DNA of 64,000 bases from Chryseobacterium limigenitum (GTDB lineage: Bacteria; Bacteroidota; Bacteroidia; Flavobacteriales; Weeksellaceae). Below the pieces are notes generated by a model, which had not been told where the DNA came from, ran no database searches, and saw nothing but the letters and a program-made list of their open reading frames with translations. The stretch is from contig NZ_FPKW01000010.1 in assembly GCF_900114875.1 (NCBI RefSeq), positions 1-64,000 of the forward strand. Direction: 5' to 3'. A program made the position numbers and the translations under genes. This document shows, piece after piece, positions 17,815-26,461 of this stretch. Positions within the stretch are counted from its first letter, which is position 1. The number at the start of each line of letters is the position of its first letter.

Positions 17815-19779
17815 TTATCTTTTTATAACTTTTATGGATTGTGATTCTCTTTCAGAATTAACTTTCAGGATATAAATACCGGCTGGTACTTTTCTCATAT
17901 CAATTAATGCTTTATCTGAATTTACATTTTCAACAATCACTCTTTGTCCAACCGTATTGTATACTTCTACGCTTTTGATTTTATTCACATCATTAATGGA
18001 GATAAAATCAACCACAGGGTTTGGATAATAATTGAGTTTCTTCTTAGCAACATCCTGTACCGCTAAAACTGTTGTAACAAACTCATAACCTCCAAGATCC
18101 GGTGTTGTTGCATTTCTGGCATTTCCGTCAGCATCTACCGTAACTTCCGGAACCGGTGTTGCTTTATTATCAAGAGTGGAATTACCTGATGATGCTAAAT
18201 GAAAATCTGTAGCCGAAACAAATACAGGAAGTATATTAAGGGAATTTACATTTCCTCCGAAACCCGTTTGTATATCCGCCAAAGTAGCTCTTGAGGAACC
18301 TATATATCCAAGATTTGCTCCCGAAGAAAAATAATCATTATAATTAATATTAGAGAAAATAGTATTCGCAGCACCTGAATAAACTGTATATCTGTCACCT
18401 GTCTGTGTTTGGCTGTTTACAAAAATATTATTTCTTAAATCTATTGCTCCTGCAGCTGTTACAGTTGACAAAGCATTGAATGCAGAAGGTCTTCCTGCTA
18501 CAGTCTGGTTCACATCCATCACAACGGTATTATAATAGATTTTATAGCCGCCACCTGCACCGACTACAATTCCGTTACCGTTATCATTTACTCCGCCACC
18601 TGCAGCATATCCGTATCCAGAAATACCATTTACAATGTTATTGGATATCAAAGTATTTGCAGCAGGATTTGTAGAAGCTACATAAATACCCTGAGAGCCA
18701 TAGCCATTTATATTCGTATTTTTAATTGTACTCACTTTATTTTTATCTATGACTACCCCATTTGTCAAAGTACCCGCAACATAAATCCCAGTAAAGATAG
18801 TGCCCGTTCCGCTTGACGTAAAATTGTTAATATTATTACTTCTTATAATAATATTTGCAGCTGCTGACGCCCCTGTATTGCCCGATGTCACTGTAATTCC
18901 CGTTGCTCCTCCTGCACCTGTACCGGTATATCCAAGATTCGTTATCGTATTTGATGTTATTGATGAGTTCACCGTTCCTGTTGCAAACCAAACACCTCTT
19001 TTAATTTCGGCATTTGCAGTTTCAAAATTTCCAATTGTATTATTGGTAACTGTTGCTCCGTCTAATCCCTGCAAATATATTCCTACCAATCTGTTTGCAT
19101 CCGTTCCGGTTGCAGTAAAGTCGTTGCCCGTAACCAATGTATTCGCACCGTTACCTGCAGCTATCGCCGTAAACAGATACATTCCTATATAAGATTTTTT
19201 TACGGAGTTATTTTGAAGAGTAACATTATTAAAATATCCTCCTGTAGGCGTTGTGTTTCCATCGTACATGATAAAGGCTGAAGAAGTATTAATACCATTA
19301 ATGATATTTAAATTCTTAACAACAATATTCGTATTTGCCGCTGCCGCAGAGGTAGCTATAAAGTTAATAACCTGTGGCGCTGTTGTAGCTGTATTTGTAA
19401 ATGTAAGATCTCTTGTTGTTCCTGAAACTGTATTACTTCCGTCCAATGTAATATTACTTCCCAGAATTCTTACAAGCGCTGAACTTGCCAAATTCCCTGA
19501 AACAACCGGGGTTGTTCCCGTTGCAGGTTTTATAGCAACAGAAGTGTAATTTGTTGTTCCTCCGCTTGCATTTAAAACCGCCATCGCTGTTTCTGTAGTA
19601 CTTGCTGTAATACTAATATTAATAGCTCCCTGATGTGTTCCTGCATTAATGGCATCAAAAGCATCCTTTAATGTAGTATACGTTCCTGTTGTTGTGCCTG
19701 AAGTAGCAGCCAAGCTGACTTGTGCATTTAAGTTCACAGCTGCAGCACTTACAGCAATAAAAAATAGAATTTTTTTCAT
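17815..19779 (-). CDS. Secreted parallel beta-helix protein with T9SS sorting domain
   Basis: 654 aa. Signal peptide MKKILFFIAVSAAAVNLNA; then many short Asn/Thr-rich repeats such as NIVVKNLNIINGIN, TLVTGNDFTATG and TLISNNIVNGISG, the pattern of right-handed parallel beta-helix (pectate-lyase-like) folds. Residues about 580-654 are a T9SS type A sorting domain (LNYYPNPVVDFISI, VEVYNTVGQRVIVE, VPAGIYILKV). No lyase catalytic residues can be assigned, so adhesin or carbohydrate-binding roles are as likely as an enzyme. It is monocistronic. Upstream to 19967 lies about 190 bp of AT-rich DNA. Confidence 0.85.
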   Translation of the reverse strand: MKKILFFIAVSAAAVNLNAQVSLAATSGTTTGTYTTLKDAFDAINAGTHQGAINISITASTTETAMAVLNASGGTTNYTSVAIKPATGTTPVVSGNLASSALVRILGSNITLDGSNTVSGTTRDLTFTNTATTAPQVINFIATSAAAANTNIVVKNLNIINGINTSSAFIMYDGNTTPTGGYFNNVTLQNNSVKKSYIGMYLFTAIAAGNGANTLVTGNDFTATGTDANRLVGIYLQGLDGATVTNNTIGNFETANAEIKRGVWFATGTVNSSITSNTITNLGYTGTGAGGATGITVTSGNTGASAAANIIIRSNNINNFTSSGTGTIFTGIYVAGTLTNGVVIDKNKVSTIKNTNINGYGSQGIYVASTNPAANTLISNNIVNGISGYGYAAGGGVNDNGNGIVVGAGGGYKIYYNTVVMDVNQTVAGRPSAFNALSTVTAAGAIDLRNNIFVNSQTQTGDRYTVYSGAANTIFSNINYNDYFSSGANLGYIGSSRATLADIQTGFGGNVNSLNILPVFVSATDFHLASSGNSTLDNKATPVPEVTVDADGNARNATTPDLGGYEFVTTVLAVQDVAKKKLNYYPNPVVDFISINDVNKIKSVEVYNTVGQRVIVENVNSDKALIDMRKVPAGIYILKVNSERESQSIKVIKR

Positions 19780-19967
19780 GGTATTGTAATTTGAATTGGA
19801 TTATAAATATATGCAAAATATTCAAACAAAAATTAAAATAAATTAATTTAACACAAATAATCTATCATTAAATTAAATAAGAATCAATTAATTAGGGATT
19901 TTTAACACATATTTCATTCCCAACTTAAACACAGTAAAAGTACTTTTTTAAATGTTTTATAATTTCG

Positions 19968-19975
19968 TAAATTTG
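19968..19975 (+). promoter_or_regulatory. -7 box of dus, predicted leaderless
   Basis: TAAATTTG ends four bases (CATC) before the ATG at 19980. This is the same geometry as aroC and implies a leaderless or nearly leaderless transcript. Confidence 0.55.
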
Positions 19976-19979
19976 CATC

Positions 19980-20975
19980 ATGATAAAAATTGGCAACATA
20001 GAACTGCCGGAATTTCCGCTTTTGTTAGCTCCAATGGAAGATGTAAGTGATCCTCCATACAGACGCTTGTGTAAAATGCATGGTGCAGATTTAATGTATT
20101 CAGAATTTATTTCTTCTGAAGGGTTAATTCGTGATGCTATGAAGAGCAGAAAAAAATTAGATATTTTCGATTATGAAAGACCTGTTGGCATTCAGATTTT
20201 TGGTGGAGATGAAGAAGCAATGGCAATGTCTGCAAGAATTGTAGAAACCGTGAATCCTGATCTTGTGGATATCAATTTTGGTTGCCCTGTAAAAAAGGTA
20301 GTCTGCAAAGGCGCCGGAGCAGGGGTTTTAAAAGATATTGATTTAATGGTGCGTCTTACAAAAGCCGTTGTAAGCTCTACTCACCTGCCTGTAACCGTGA
20401 AAACACGTTTAGGATGGGACAGTCACACGATCAATATTGATGAAGTAGCAGAACGTCTGCAGGAAACCGGGATAAAAGCATTAACGATTCATGCAAGAAC
20501 ACGTGCCCAAATGTATAAAGGCGAAGCTGATTGGGAACATATTTCAAGAATTAAGCAAAATCCAAATATTGAAATTCCGATTTTCGGAAACGGTGACATT
20601 GATTCTCCCGAAAAAGCTTTAGCATACAAACAAAAATATGCGTGCGACGGAATCATGATCGGTCGTGCAGCCATTGGTTATCCTTGGATTTTTAATGAAA
20701 TAAAACATTTCTTTAAAACAGGAGAACATTTGCCTGAACCTACAATTTTCGACAGATTATTAGCTGTTCGCCAACATGCAGAATGGAGTGCAGAATGGAA
20801 AGGTGAAAAATTAGGATTGATAGAAATGAGACAGCATTACAGCAATTATTTCCGTGGAATCCCTCATTTTAAAGATTTCAGAAGAAAATTCTTAGAAGTA
20901 TATACTTTGGAGGAAATGGATGAAGTAATTAAAGAAACTCACTCATTTTACGAAGAATTTCAGGCTCAACTATAA
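19980..20975 (+). CDS. dusB: tRNA-dihydrouridine synthase (DusB-type)
   Basis: 331 aa, the usual length. An FMN-dependent enzyme that reduces specific uridines in tRNA. Visible hallmarks are the N-terminal APMEDVSDPPYRRLC, the barrel motif INFGCPVKKV with the conserved Cys at 102, GAGAGVL, the VTVKTRLGWD strand near residue 140, LTIHARTRAQMYKGEADW and the FMN phosphate site GNGDI / GRAAIGYPWIF. It is a single gene ended by a terminator. The letter B is by overall similarity to the bacterial DusB group rather than proven specificity. Confidence 0.93.
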   Translation: MIKIGNIELPEFPLLLAPMEDVSDPPYRRLCKMHGADLMYSEFISSEGLIRDAMKSRKKLDIFDYERPVGIQIFGGDEEAMAMSARIVETVNPDLVDINFGCPVKKVVCKGAGAGVLKDIDLMVRLTKAVVSSTHLPVTVKTRLGWDSHTINIDEVAERLQETGIKALTIHARTRAQMYKGEADWEHISRIKQNPNIEIPIFGNGDIDSPEKALAYKQKYACDGIMIGRAAIGYPWIFNEIKHFFKTGEHLPEPTIFDRLLAVRQHAEWSAEWKGEKLGLIEMRQHYSNYFRGIPHFKDFRRKFLEVYTLEEMDEVIKETHSFYEEFQAQL

Positions 20976-20979
20976 ACAA

Positions 20980-21009
20980 GAAAACCATCAAATATTTGAT
21001 GGTTTTCTT
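20980..21009. terminator. Terminator between dus and deoC
   Basis: Perfect stem GAAAACCATCAAA / TTTGATGGTTTTC. It is followed by TTTTATT on the plus strand and lies between convergent genes. Confidence 0.85.
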
Positions 21010-21031
21010 TTATTATTTAAAATTGAATATT

Positions 21032-21775
21032 TTAATATCCTTCTGAAGAAGACTGATTCTTAATTAACCCTAATGCTGAAGAAGTTCCTATTCTTTTCAC
21101 TCCCATATTGATCATTTTCTCGGCATCTTCTGGAGTTCTTACACCTCCTGCAGCTTTCACAGGAAGTTTTCCGGCATTATCAAGCATAATTTTTACACCT
21201 TCAAACGTTGCTCCGTTAGGTTTTCCACCGGTAGTTTCATAAAAACCTGTTGAAGATTTCACAAAAATATTCGGAAGATCATTTTCAGAGAAATTTTCTT
21301 CTGCCCAATTGGATATCTTTTTAGTAAGATCTGCAATTTGCTCATCAGTTAAAGCTGCGATCTCAATGATCCATTTTGCAACCTTATGATTCTCGATACA
21401 CAATTGTGTACACTTTACAAATTCTTCTTTTACCAACTCAAGATCTCCGTTCAGATAGGCATTATAATTAATAACAAAATCTAATTCGTCCGCTCCGTGC
21501 TGTATTGCTTTTGAGGCTTCTGCAAGCTTTTCATCAACAGAATAAGTTCCTTCATGAAAACCGATCACAGTCCCTACAATGACATCTGAATTCTTTTCCC
21601 GAATATACTTTTTGATCTCGGACACATAATCCGGACGGATCATGACCGCAAGAATACTATTATCAATAGCCTCTTGTGCAAGATCTTTGTCTTTCTGTAA
21701 AGTTTCTTCGTTTGAAATACCTGATTGTGCAGGAGTTTTCAAATATGTTGAATCCAAATATTGAGCAATATTCAT
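21032..21775 (-). CDS. deoC: Deoxyribose-phosphate aldolase
   Basis: 247 aa. It cleaves 2-deoxyribose 5-phosphate to glyceraldehyde 3-phosphate and acetaldehyde. The class I aldolase residues are present: Asp in ADELDFVINYN (D99), the Schiff-base Lys in FVKSSTGF (K173) and the second active Lys in VKAAGGVRT (K207). The start follows the Lrp/AsnC-type gene by six bases, so both should be on one mRNA and the regulator may control deoxynucleoside breakdown, though that is inference from position only. The C-terminus SSSEGY ends 22 bp from the dus terminator. Confidence 0.95.
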   Translation of the reverse strand: MNIAQYLDSTYLKTPAQSGISNEETLQKDKDLAQEAIDNSILAVMIRPDYVSEIKKYIREKNSDVIVGTVIGFHEGTYSVDEKLAEASKAIQHGADELDFVINYNAYLNGDLELVKEEFVKCTQLCIENHKVAKWIIEIAALTDEQIADLTKKISNWAEENFSENDLPNIFVKSSTGFYETTGGKPNGATFEGVKIMLDNAGKLPVKAAGGVRTPEDAEKMINMGVKRIGTSSALGLIKNQSSSEGY

Positions 21776-21781
21776 AATCTG

Positions 21782-22252
21782 TTATACTTTCAATTGTCTG
21801 TAAATACCTTGTTCCAAAGATATGAAAGTTTCTGTTCTTGTCACTCCTTTTAACTTCTGAAGTTTGCTGAGAATCATCATCAAATGATCATTATCCTTAC
21901 AAAGAACTTTTAAGAAAATCGTATAATTTCCTGTGGTGTAATGCGCTTCTACTACTTCATTGATTTCTTTTAAAGCTTTCACAACTTCAGGATAATGACT
22001 TGGCTGATCTAAAAACACACCGATATAAGAAATTACCTTATATCCGATCTTTTTAGGATTCAGAAAAGAAATTGAATTTTCAATAACTCCTGCATGCTCC
22101 AGCTTCTTAATTCTCTGGTGTACAGCGGTTGTTGAAATTCCTACGTTTTTTGAAATGTGAGCTAAAGAAGTTTTAGCATTATCCATCAACATATAGATGA
22201 TCTCCTTGTCGATTGAATCTAAATGGTAGTTTGCGTTTGTTGAATTTTTCAT
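21782..22252 (-). CDS. Lrp/AsnC-family transcriptional regulator
   Basis: 156 aa. N-terminal winged helix-turn-helix (LDSIDKEIIYMLMDNAKTS, then STTAVHQRIKKLEHAGVI, residues about 12-60) followed by the RAM ligand-binding domain (about 75-150, with EAHYTTGNYTIFLKV). Such proteins form octamers and respond to amino acids or related ligands. It lies six bases upstream of deoC and 39 bp downstream of the endonuclease-fold gene, all on the minus strand. Confidence 0.92.
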   Translation of the reverse strand: MKNSTNANYHLDSIDKEIIYMLMDNAKTSLAHISKNVGISTTAVHQRIKKLEHAGVIENSISFLNPKKIGYKVISYIGVFLDQPSHYPEVVKALKEINEVVEAHYTTGNYTIFLKVLCKDNDHLMMILSKLQKLKGVTRTETFISLEQGIYRQLKV

Positions 22253-22291
22253 TTTTTCTACTTTTTAAATTATTTATGTTTTTACATTGTG

Positions 22292-23221
22292 TTATAAATC
22301 TCTAAATTTTACAAAAACCGGAAAATGATCGCTATACCCGCCCAAATACCGTGTACCGGCATAAGTTCGAAAGGGTCTGCCTTCAAAATTCCTGTTCCTA
22401 CTGCTTATTTTTTCAGAGTTGAACACTTCAGCATCCTGAAATGATAAACCTACATTATCAAATAATGATTTTGACAATATAATCTGATCAAACAGCAATC
22501 CGGATTTATAATGAAAAGTAGAATAATTTCTTGAGGAAAACAACTGCTGGAAAGGATTTTCTAATACCTTTTCACTGGCGTTGTCATAGAGAATTTTTAC
22601 TAAATTTTCATCATCTGGGTTTTCGTTAAAATCACCACACAAGATTACATGCTCTTTTTCATTTATTATATTCAAGATCCGCCCCCGAATCTCGTTCAAT
22701 ATAAAAGCTCTTTTTGGCTTATTAATATCTTTTTCTCGCTTTGAGGGAAGGTGCGCGATAAAGACATTAACAATCTCTCCTTTATATTTCACTTTAGAAT
22801 ACAATACATCTCTTGTTGTGTCGTAGTTTTCTGTGTTTTTATCTATAATTTCAAAGAAGAAAGTAATGGTTTCTGAGTCTATTACTTCTACTTTATTCTT
22901 ATCATATAACAGGGCAACATCTACATTTCTCTCATCCATAGAATTGTAATGAATGATGCCATATTCTGAATTAAAGGGTTCCAGTTCTACAAGATCTTCC
23001 AATACTTTCCTTCCGGATACTTCAGACAGACCTATCATAAATGGTAATACCCCATTCTCCTCCTTCATCAATTGAAATACGTGCGCAATTTTAAGAAGCT
23101 TGTTTCTGTATCTTTTGTCGTCCCAACCTTTTAATCCTGATTTTGTAGGATCCAATTTATGAATTGGTGTGGGATCTGGCAAAAATAAATTTTCAACATT
23201 GTAAAAACTGAACAACTCCAT
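22292..23221 (-). CDS. Endonuclease/exonuclease/phosphatase-family protein
   Basis: 309 aa with no signal peptide. EEP fold motifs: FYNVENLFLPDP at the N-terminus (Asn/Glu metal site), GLSEVSGRKVLEDL (conserved Glu near residue 70), the catalytic GDFNENPDD near residue 195 and the C-terminal YSDHFPVFVKF with the catalytic Asp-His pair. The protein should hydrolyse phosphodiester bonds, but whether DNA, RNA or a phospholipid is unknown. It is probably the first gene of the unit with lrp and deoC. Confidence 0.85.
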   Translation of the reverse strand: MELFSFYNVENLFLPDPTPIHKLDPTKSGLKGWDDKRYRNKLLKIAHVFQLMKEENGVLPFMIGLSEVSGRKVLEDLVELEPFNSEYGIIHYNSMDERNVDVALLYDKNKVEVIDSETITFFFEIIDKNTENYDTTRDVLYSKVKYKGEIVNVFIAHLPSKREKDINKPKRAFILNEIRGRILNIINEKEHVILCGDFNENPDDENLVKILYDNASEKVLENPFQQLFSSRNYSTFHYKSGLLFDQIILSKSLFDNVGLSFQDAEVFNSEKISSRNRNFEGRPFRTYAGTRYLGGYSDHFPVFVKFRDL

Positions 23222-23594
23222 CGCCTCGCATTTCTATTCTTTATTTTTTATACCTTAGTTTCGATATGTAAATTTATTATTTTTTTTCAAATATGGTTAA
23301 TTTATTTACAATATATTTACATTAATTTCATACTTAAAACAATAATGTATTAGTAATAAAAATAACCACTTACAATAATTTAATTAAAATTTTTAATCAT
23401 AATCAAGTTCTATCACTCAAAACAAAATCAAAACAGTATATAAAATTTAAAATAATTAGAATAATAATCTATTATAAATAGGATTATGTAAACATATTTA
23501 AATCTTAATCGCAGTTATTGCAATTATTATTCCATTTTTCGAATTAATTATTCAAAAAGTAAAAAAAATGTTTCTGATTAACGAATTTAAGTAA
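23222..23594. other. AT-rich spacer without features
   Basis: About 370 bp of very AT-rich DNA upstream of the EEP gene and downstream of trmD. I see no ORF, strong hairpin or repeat. Confidence 0.6.
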
Positions 23595-24272
23595 CTATTC
23601 CGAGAGTAAATCAGGACGTTTTTCTCTTGTAATCCTCATTGCCTCGTCATGACGCCATTCTTCAATTTTAGCAAAATTACCGCTTAATAAAATTTTAGGC
23701 ACTTCTAAACCTTTATAATTTTCAGGTCTTGTATAAATTGGCGGAGACAAAAGATCATCCTGGAAACTATCCGTCAAAGCGCTTTGCTCGTCATTTAAAA
23801 CTCCGGGAACCAAACGGATAATTGAGTCTGCAAGAACACACGCGGCCAATTCGCCACCCGTTAGAACATAGTCTCCGATCGAAATTTCTTTTGTAATATG
23901 CATATCTCTCACTCTTTGGTCGATACCTTTATAATGTCCGCACAAAAAAATCAGATTATTTTTAATAGAAAGTGTATTAGATATTTTTTGAGTTAAAGTA
24001 ACACCATCCGGTGTCAGATAAATAACTTCATCATATTCTCTCTGAGATTTAAGCTCTGAGATACATTTATCCAGCGGCTCAATCATCATCACCATTCCTG
24101 CCCCACCTCCGTAAGGCTCATCATCAATCTGCCTGTGCTTATTAATTGACCAATTTCTCAATTGGTGAAAATGCACTTCTACCAACCCTTTATCCACCGC
24201 TCTTTTCAAAATGGAAGTCTGAAAAGGACTTTCCATCAACTCAGGAAGCACGCTTATGATATCAATTCTCAT
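23595..24272 (-). CDS. trmD: tRNA (guanine-37-N1)-methyltransferase
   Basis: 225 aa. A SPOUT-fold enzyme that methylates G37 of tRNAs reading CNN codons, preventing +1 frameshifts. Recognisable motifs are MRIDIISVLPELMESPFQTSIL at the start (given here in parts: IISVLPELM, SPFQTSILKRA), RQIDDEPYGGGAGMVM, the knot sequence FLCGHYKGIDQRV and SIGDYVLTGGELA, and the tRNA-binding RPENYKGLEVPKILLSGNFAKI segment near the end. The ATG overlaps the last codons of the NADH dehydrogenase gene by four bases, so translation is coupled. The usual rimM/rplS neighbours are absent. Confidence 0.96.
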   Translation of the reverse strand: MRIDIISVLPELMESPFQTSILKRAVDKGLVEVHFHQLRNWSINKHRQIDDEPYGGGAGMVMMIEPLDKCISELKSQREYDEVIYLTPDGVTLTQKISNTLSIKNNLIFLCGHYKGIDQRVRDMHITKEISIGDYVLTGGELAACVLADSIIRLVPGVLNDEQSALTDSFQDDLLSPPIYTRPENYKGLEVPKILLSGNFAKIEEWRHDEAMRITREKRPDLLSE

Positions 24273-25531
24273 TGTAATGTTTCGTTTTTCTTATTCGGTA
24301 AAATAATGAGTCTTAAAGAAGAGTCTTTATTAAAGTAGCTCCACATCCAGTTGAAGAACACAGCAAGTTTATTTCTTACACTTAAAATTAACATTAAGTG
24401 TAAAAACATCCAAAAATACCATGCAAAAAAGCCCTGGAATTTTATAAATGGTAAATCTACAACAGCTCTGTGTTTTCCGATGGTTGCTAAAGATCCCTTA
24501 TCTTCATATTCATACTCCTTCCATTCATCAGAAGTTTTCTTTAAGAAGTTTTTACCTAAATTTTTAGCTTGATTTATGGCCACATTGGCAACCTGTGGAT
24601 GCCCCTGTGGATATTTTGGAGTTTCCATATAGGAAATATCTCCGATAGCATATATATTATCGTAGCCTTTTATTTTATTAAAACGATCTACAATATATCT
24701 GTTTCTGTTTAATTTATCCTGAGGAAAACCATCTACAACGTTTCCTGTAACTCCGGCTGCCCAAATCACATTGTTTGACGGAATACTTTTTCCGCTTTTC
24801 ATGTGAACCTTATCACCGTCATAATCAGTAACATATTCTTGGCTCATGAAAGTTACTCCCAGATCTTTCAGATACTTTTCAGATTGAACCTGAGCTTCCG
24901 GGCTCATTACAGCAAGCGGTTTTTCTGTAGAACTTATTAAAATGATCTTCAGATTATCGAAATTCATGTAAGGATAATCTCTTGGCAGAATTTCTTTTTT
25001 CATTTCAGCAAAGGCTCCGGCTAGCTCAACACCTGTCGGCCCGCTTCCTACGATAACTATATTCCAGTTTCCGTCGTCGCTTCGGCTTTTTTCGATAATC
25101 AGCTTTTCGAAGGTCATCAAAACATGATTTCTGATTCCGATTGCTTCCTGAGTATTTTTCATTCCGAAAGCCCTTCCTTCAAGATCTTTATTACCGAAAA
25201 AATTAGTCTTACAACCTGTCGCGATTACTAATTTATCATATGTAAATTCTGCTTCATCCGTAATCACTTTATTATTAGCCGCATCAATTTCTCGAACTTC
25301 CGTCAAACGAAACTGCGTATTCCTGGACTGCTGAAAAATTTTTCTGAACGGGAAAGAAATATTGGAAGGCTCTATCCTTCCACACGCTACCTGATAGAAG
25401 AGCGGCTGAAACATATGATGATTAACTTTATCCAGAACAATTACCTTTTTGTTCTTGTTATTCAACGTTTTTGCAAGTTGTAATCCCGCAAAACCTCCTC
25501 CTATAATGATGATTTTTTCGCGTGTTTCCAT
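24269..25531 (-). CDS. ndh: Type II NADH:quinone oxidoreductase (NDH-2)
   Basis: 420 aa from ATG at 25531; a longer frame would begin at a TTG that lies inside the -7 box and is rejected. Rossmann motif for FAD: IIIIGGGFAGLQLA near the N-terminus; second Rossmann motif for NADH: IVIVGSGPTGVELAG near residue 170; FAD-binding YAIGDISYM near residue 305. The C-terminal 60 residues hold a hydrophobic stretch (FFAWYFWMFLHLMLILSV) that anchors such enzymes to the inner membrane. It passes electrons from NADH to menaquinone without pumping protons. It is co-transcribed with trmD. Confidence 0.9.
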   Translation of the reverse strand: METREKIIIIGGGFAGLQLAKTLNNKNKKVIVLDKVNHHMFQPLFYQVACGRIEPSNISFPFRKIFQQSRNTQFRLTEVREIDAANNKVITDEAEFTYDKLVIATGCKTNFFGNKDLEGRAFGMKNTQEAIGIRNHVLMTFEKLIIEKSRSDDGNWNIVIVGSGPTGVELAGAFAEMKKEILPRDYPYMNFDNLKIILISSTEKPLAVMSPEAQVQSEKYLKDLGVTFMSQEYVTDYDGDKVHMKSGKSIPSNNVIWAAGVTGNVVDGFPQDKLNRNRYIVDRFNKIKGYDNIYAIGDISYMETPKYPQGHPQVANVAINQAKNLGKNFLKKTSDEWKEYEYEDKGSLATIGKHRAVVDLPFIKFQGFFAWYFWMFLHLMLILSVRNKLAVFFNWMWSYFNKDSSLRLIILPNKKNETLQ

Positions 25532-25537
25532 ATTATA

Positions 25538-25545
25538 CAAATTTA
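25538..25545 (-). promoter_or_regulatory. -7 box of ndh-trmD, predicted leaderless
   Basis: Read on the minus strand: TAAATTTG, then six bases, then the ATG of ndh. It is divergent from the lysozyme promoter 35 bp away. Confidence 0.55.
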
Positions 25546-25579
25546 CTGATTTTATTTAGCATTTTAGTCGTTAAAAAGT

Positions 25580-25587
25580 TAGTTTTG
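25580..25587 (+). promoter_or_regulatory. -7 box of the GH25 gene
   Basis: TAGTTTTG ends nine bases before the ATG at 25597. The leader would be very short. Confidence 0.45.
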
Positions 25588-25596
25588 CAAAACTTT

Positions 25597-26460
25597 ATGA
25601 CACAAAAAAAGTACACCAAAAAAACTGCCAAAAAGATTCATAACAACAGGCGAAAAAATTATTTTTTCCGCAGGAAAATCGTTTTGGCTATTTTATTTGT
25701 TGCTTTATTGGGTACAGGATTGTATTTAAAACAGTCGATAAGCTATTACTACGCTTTATATTTTAATAAATTCAGTCATAAAAAACTCCATAATAACGAA
25801 AGGGAAACATTAAGAATTCAAAAAATTCTTAGTGATAACCTCGATAAAACGTATGGTTTTGACATTTCTCATTATCAAAACAGAGAAGATATAAAATGGG
25901 ACAGCCTGAGTATCGGGAATAAAACCATTCCGTTAGAGTTTGTTGTGATGAGAGCTACAATGGGCAACCGAAGTGCCGACAAACATTTTGAAGAATTCTG
26001 GCAACAGGCAAAGAAAAATGAATTAATACGTGGCGCTTATCATTTCTACAGAGCAGATGAAGACCCTGTAATTCAAGCGAATAACTTCTTAGCAAATGTA
26101 AAATTGGAAAGCGGAGATCTTCCCCCAATTTTAGATATTGAAAAAATTCCGAAACGAAAAACCAACAAAAAATTAATTGAAGATTTAAAGGTTTGGTGCA
26201 AAATCATCGAGGAAACTTACGGCGAAAAGCCTATTATCTATACCTATTATCATTATTATAAAGATTTTCTAAAAGGTGAATTTGATGATTATCCGCTTTG
26301 GTTGGCCAATTACAATGACGTTCCCACTCCCGCTCCTGAGGGCAATTGGGATTTCTGGCAGTTTACAGAAAACGGAATCGTTCACGGAATCAACACCAAA
26401 GTAGATCTCGACATTTACAATGGCAGCTTATGGTCTTTGAAAAGGCTGACGATAGATTAA
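25597..26460 (+). CDS. Glycoside hydrolase family 25 (lysozyme-like), membrane-anchored
   Basis: 287 aa from the ATG at 25597; the open frame extends upstream to 25522 but that part overlaps the promoters. A Lys/Arg-rich N-terminus (about 30 residues) precedes one hydrophobic segment (VLAILFVALLGTGLYL), so it is an inner-membrane anchored periplasmic enzyme. The GH25 barrel begins at YGFDISHYQ with the conserved Asp and continues FVVMRATMG, GAYHFYR, PPILDIEK (acidic pair) and WDFWQFTENG. Family members cleave the beta-1,4 bond of peptidoglycan at muramic acid. Likely a cell-wall remodelling enzyme. Confidence 0.9.
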   Translation: MTQKKYTKKTAKKIHNNRRKNYFFRRKIVLAILFVALLGTGLYLKQSISYYYALYFNKFSHKKLHNNERETLRIQKILSDNLDKTYGFDISHYQNREDIKWDSLSIGNKTIPLEFVVMRATMGNRSADKHFEEFWQQAKKNELIRGAYHFYRADEDPVIQANNFLANVKLESGDLPPILDIEKIPKRKTNKKLIEDLKVWCKIIEETYGEKPIIYTYYHYYKDFLKGEFDDYPLWLANYNDVPTPAPEGNWDFWQFTENGIVHGINTKVDLDIYNGSLWSLKRLTID

Positions 26461-26461
26461 A

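Noticed and set aside
18800-19549. Long antisense ORFs within the beta-helix gene (also 3246-3497 antisense to the glycine-zipper gene)
   Set aside because: Low-complexity coding strands leave the opposite frame open; the translations are biased and lack promoters or family features.
25532-25540. TTG start for ndh
   Set aside because: This TTG is part of the TAAATTTG box itself, so it cannot be in the transcript as a start.
25522-25596. Upstream extension of the GH25 frame
   Set aside because: It covers the divergent promoter region; the ATG at 25597 directly follows the -7 box.
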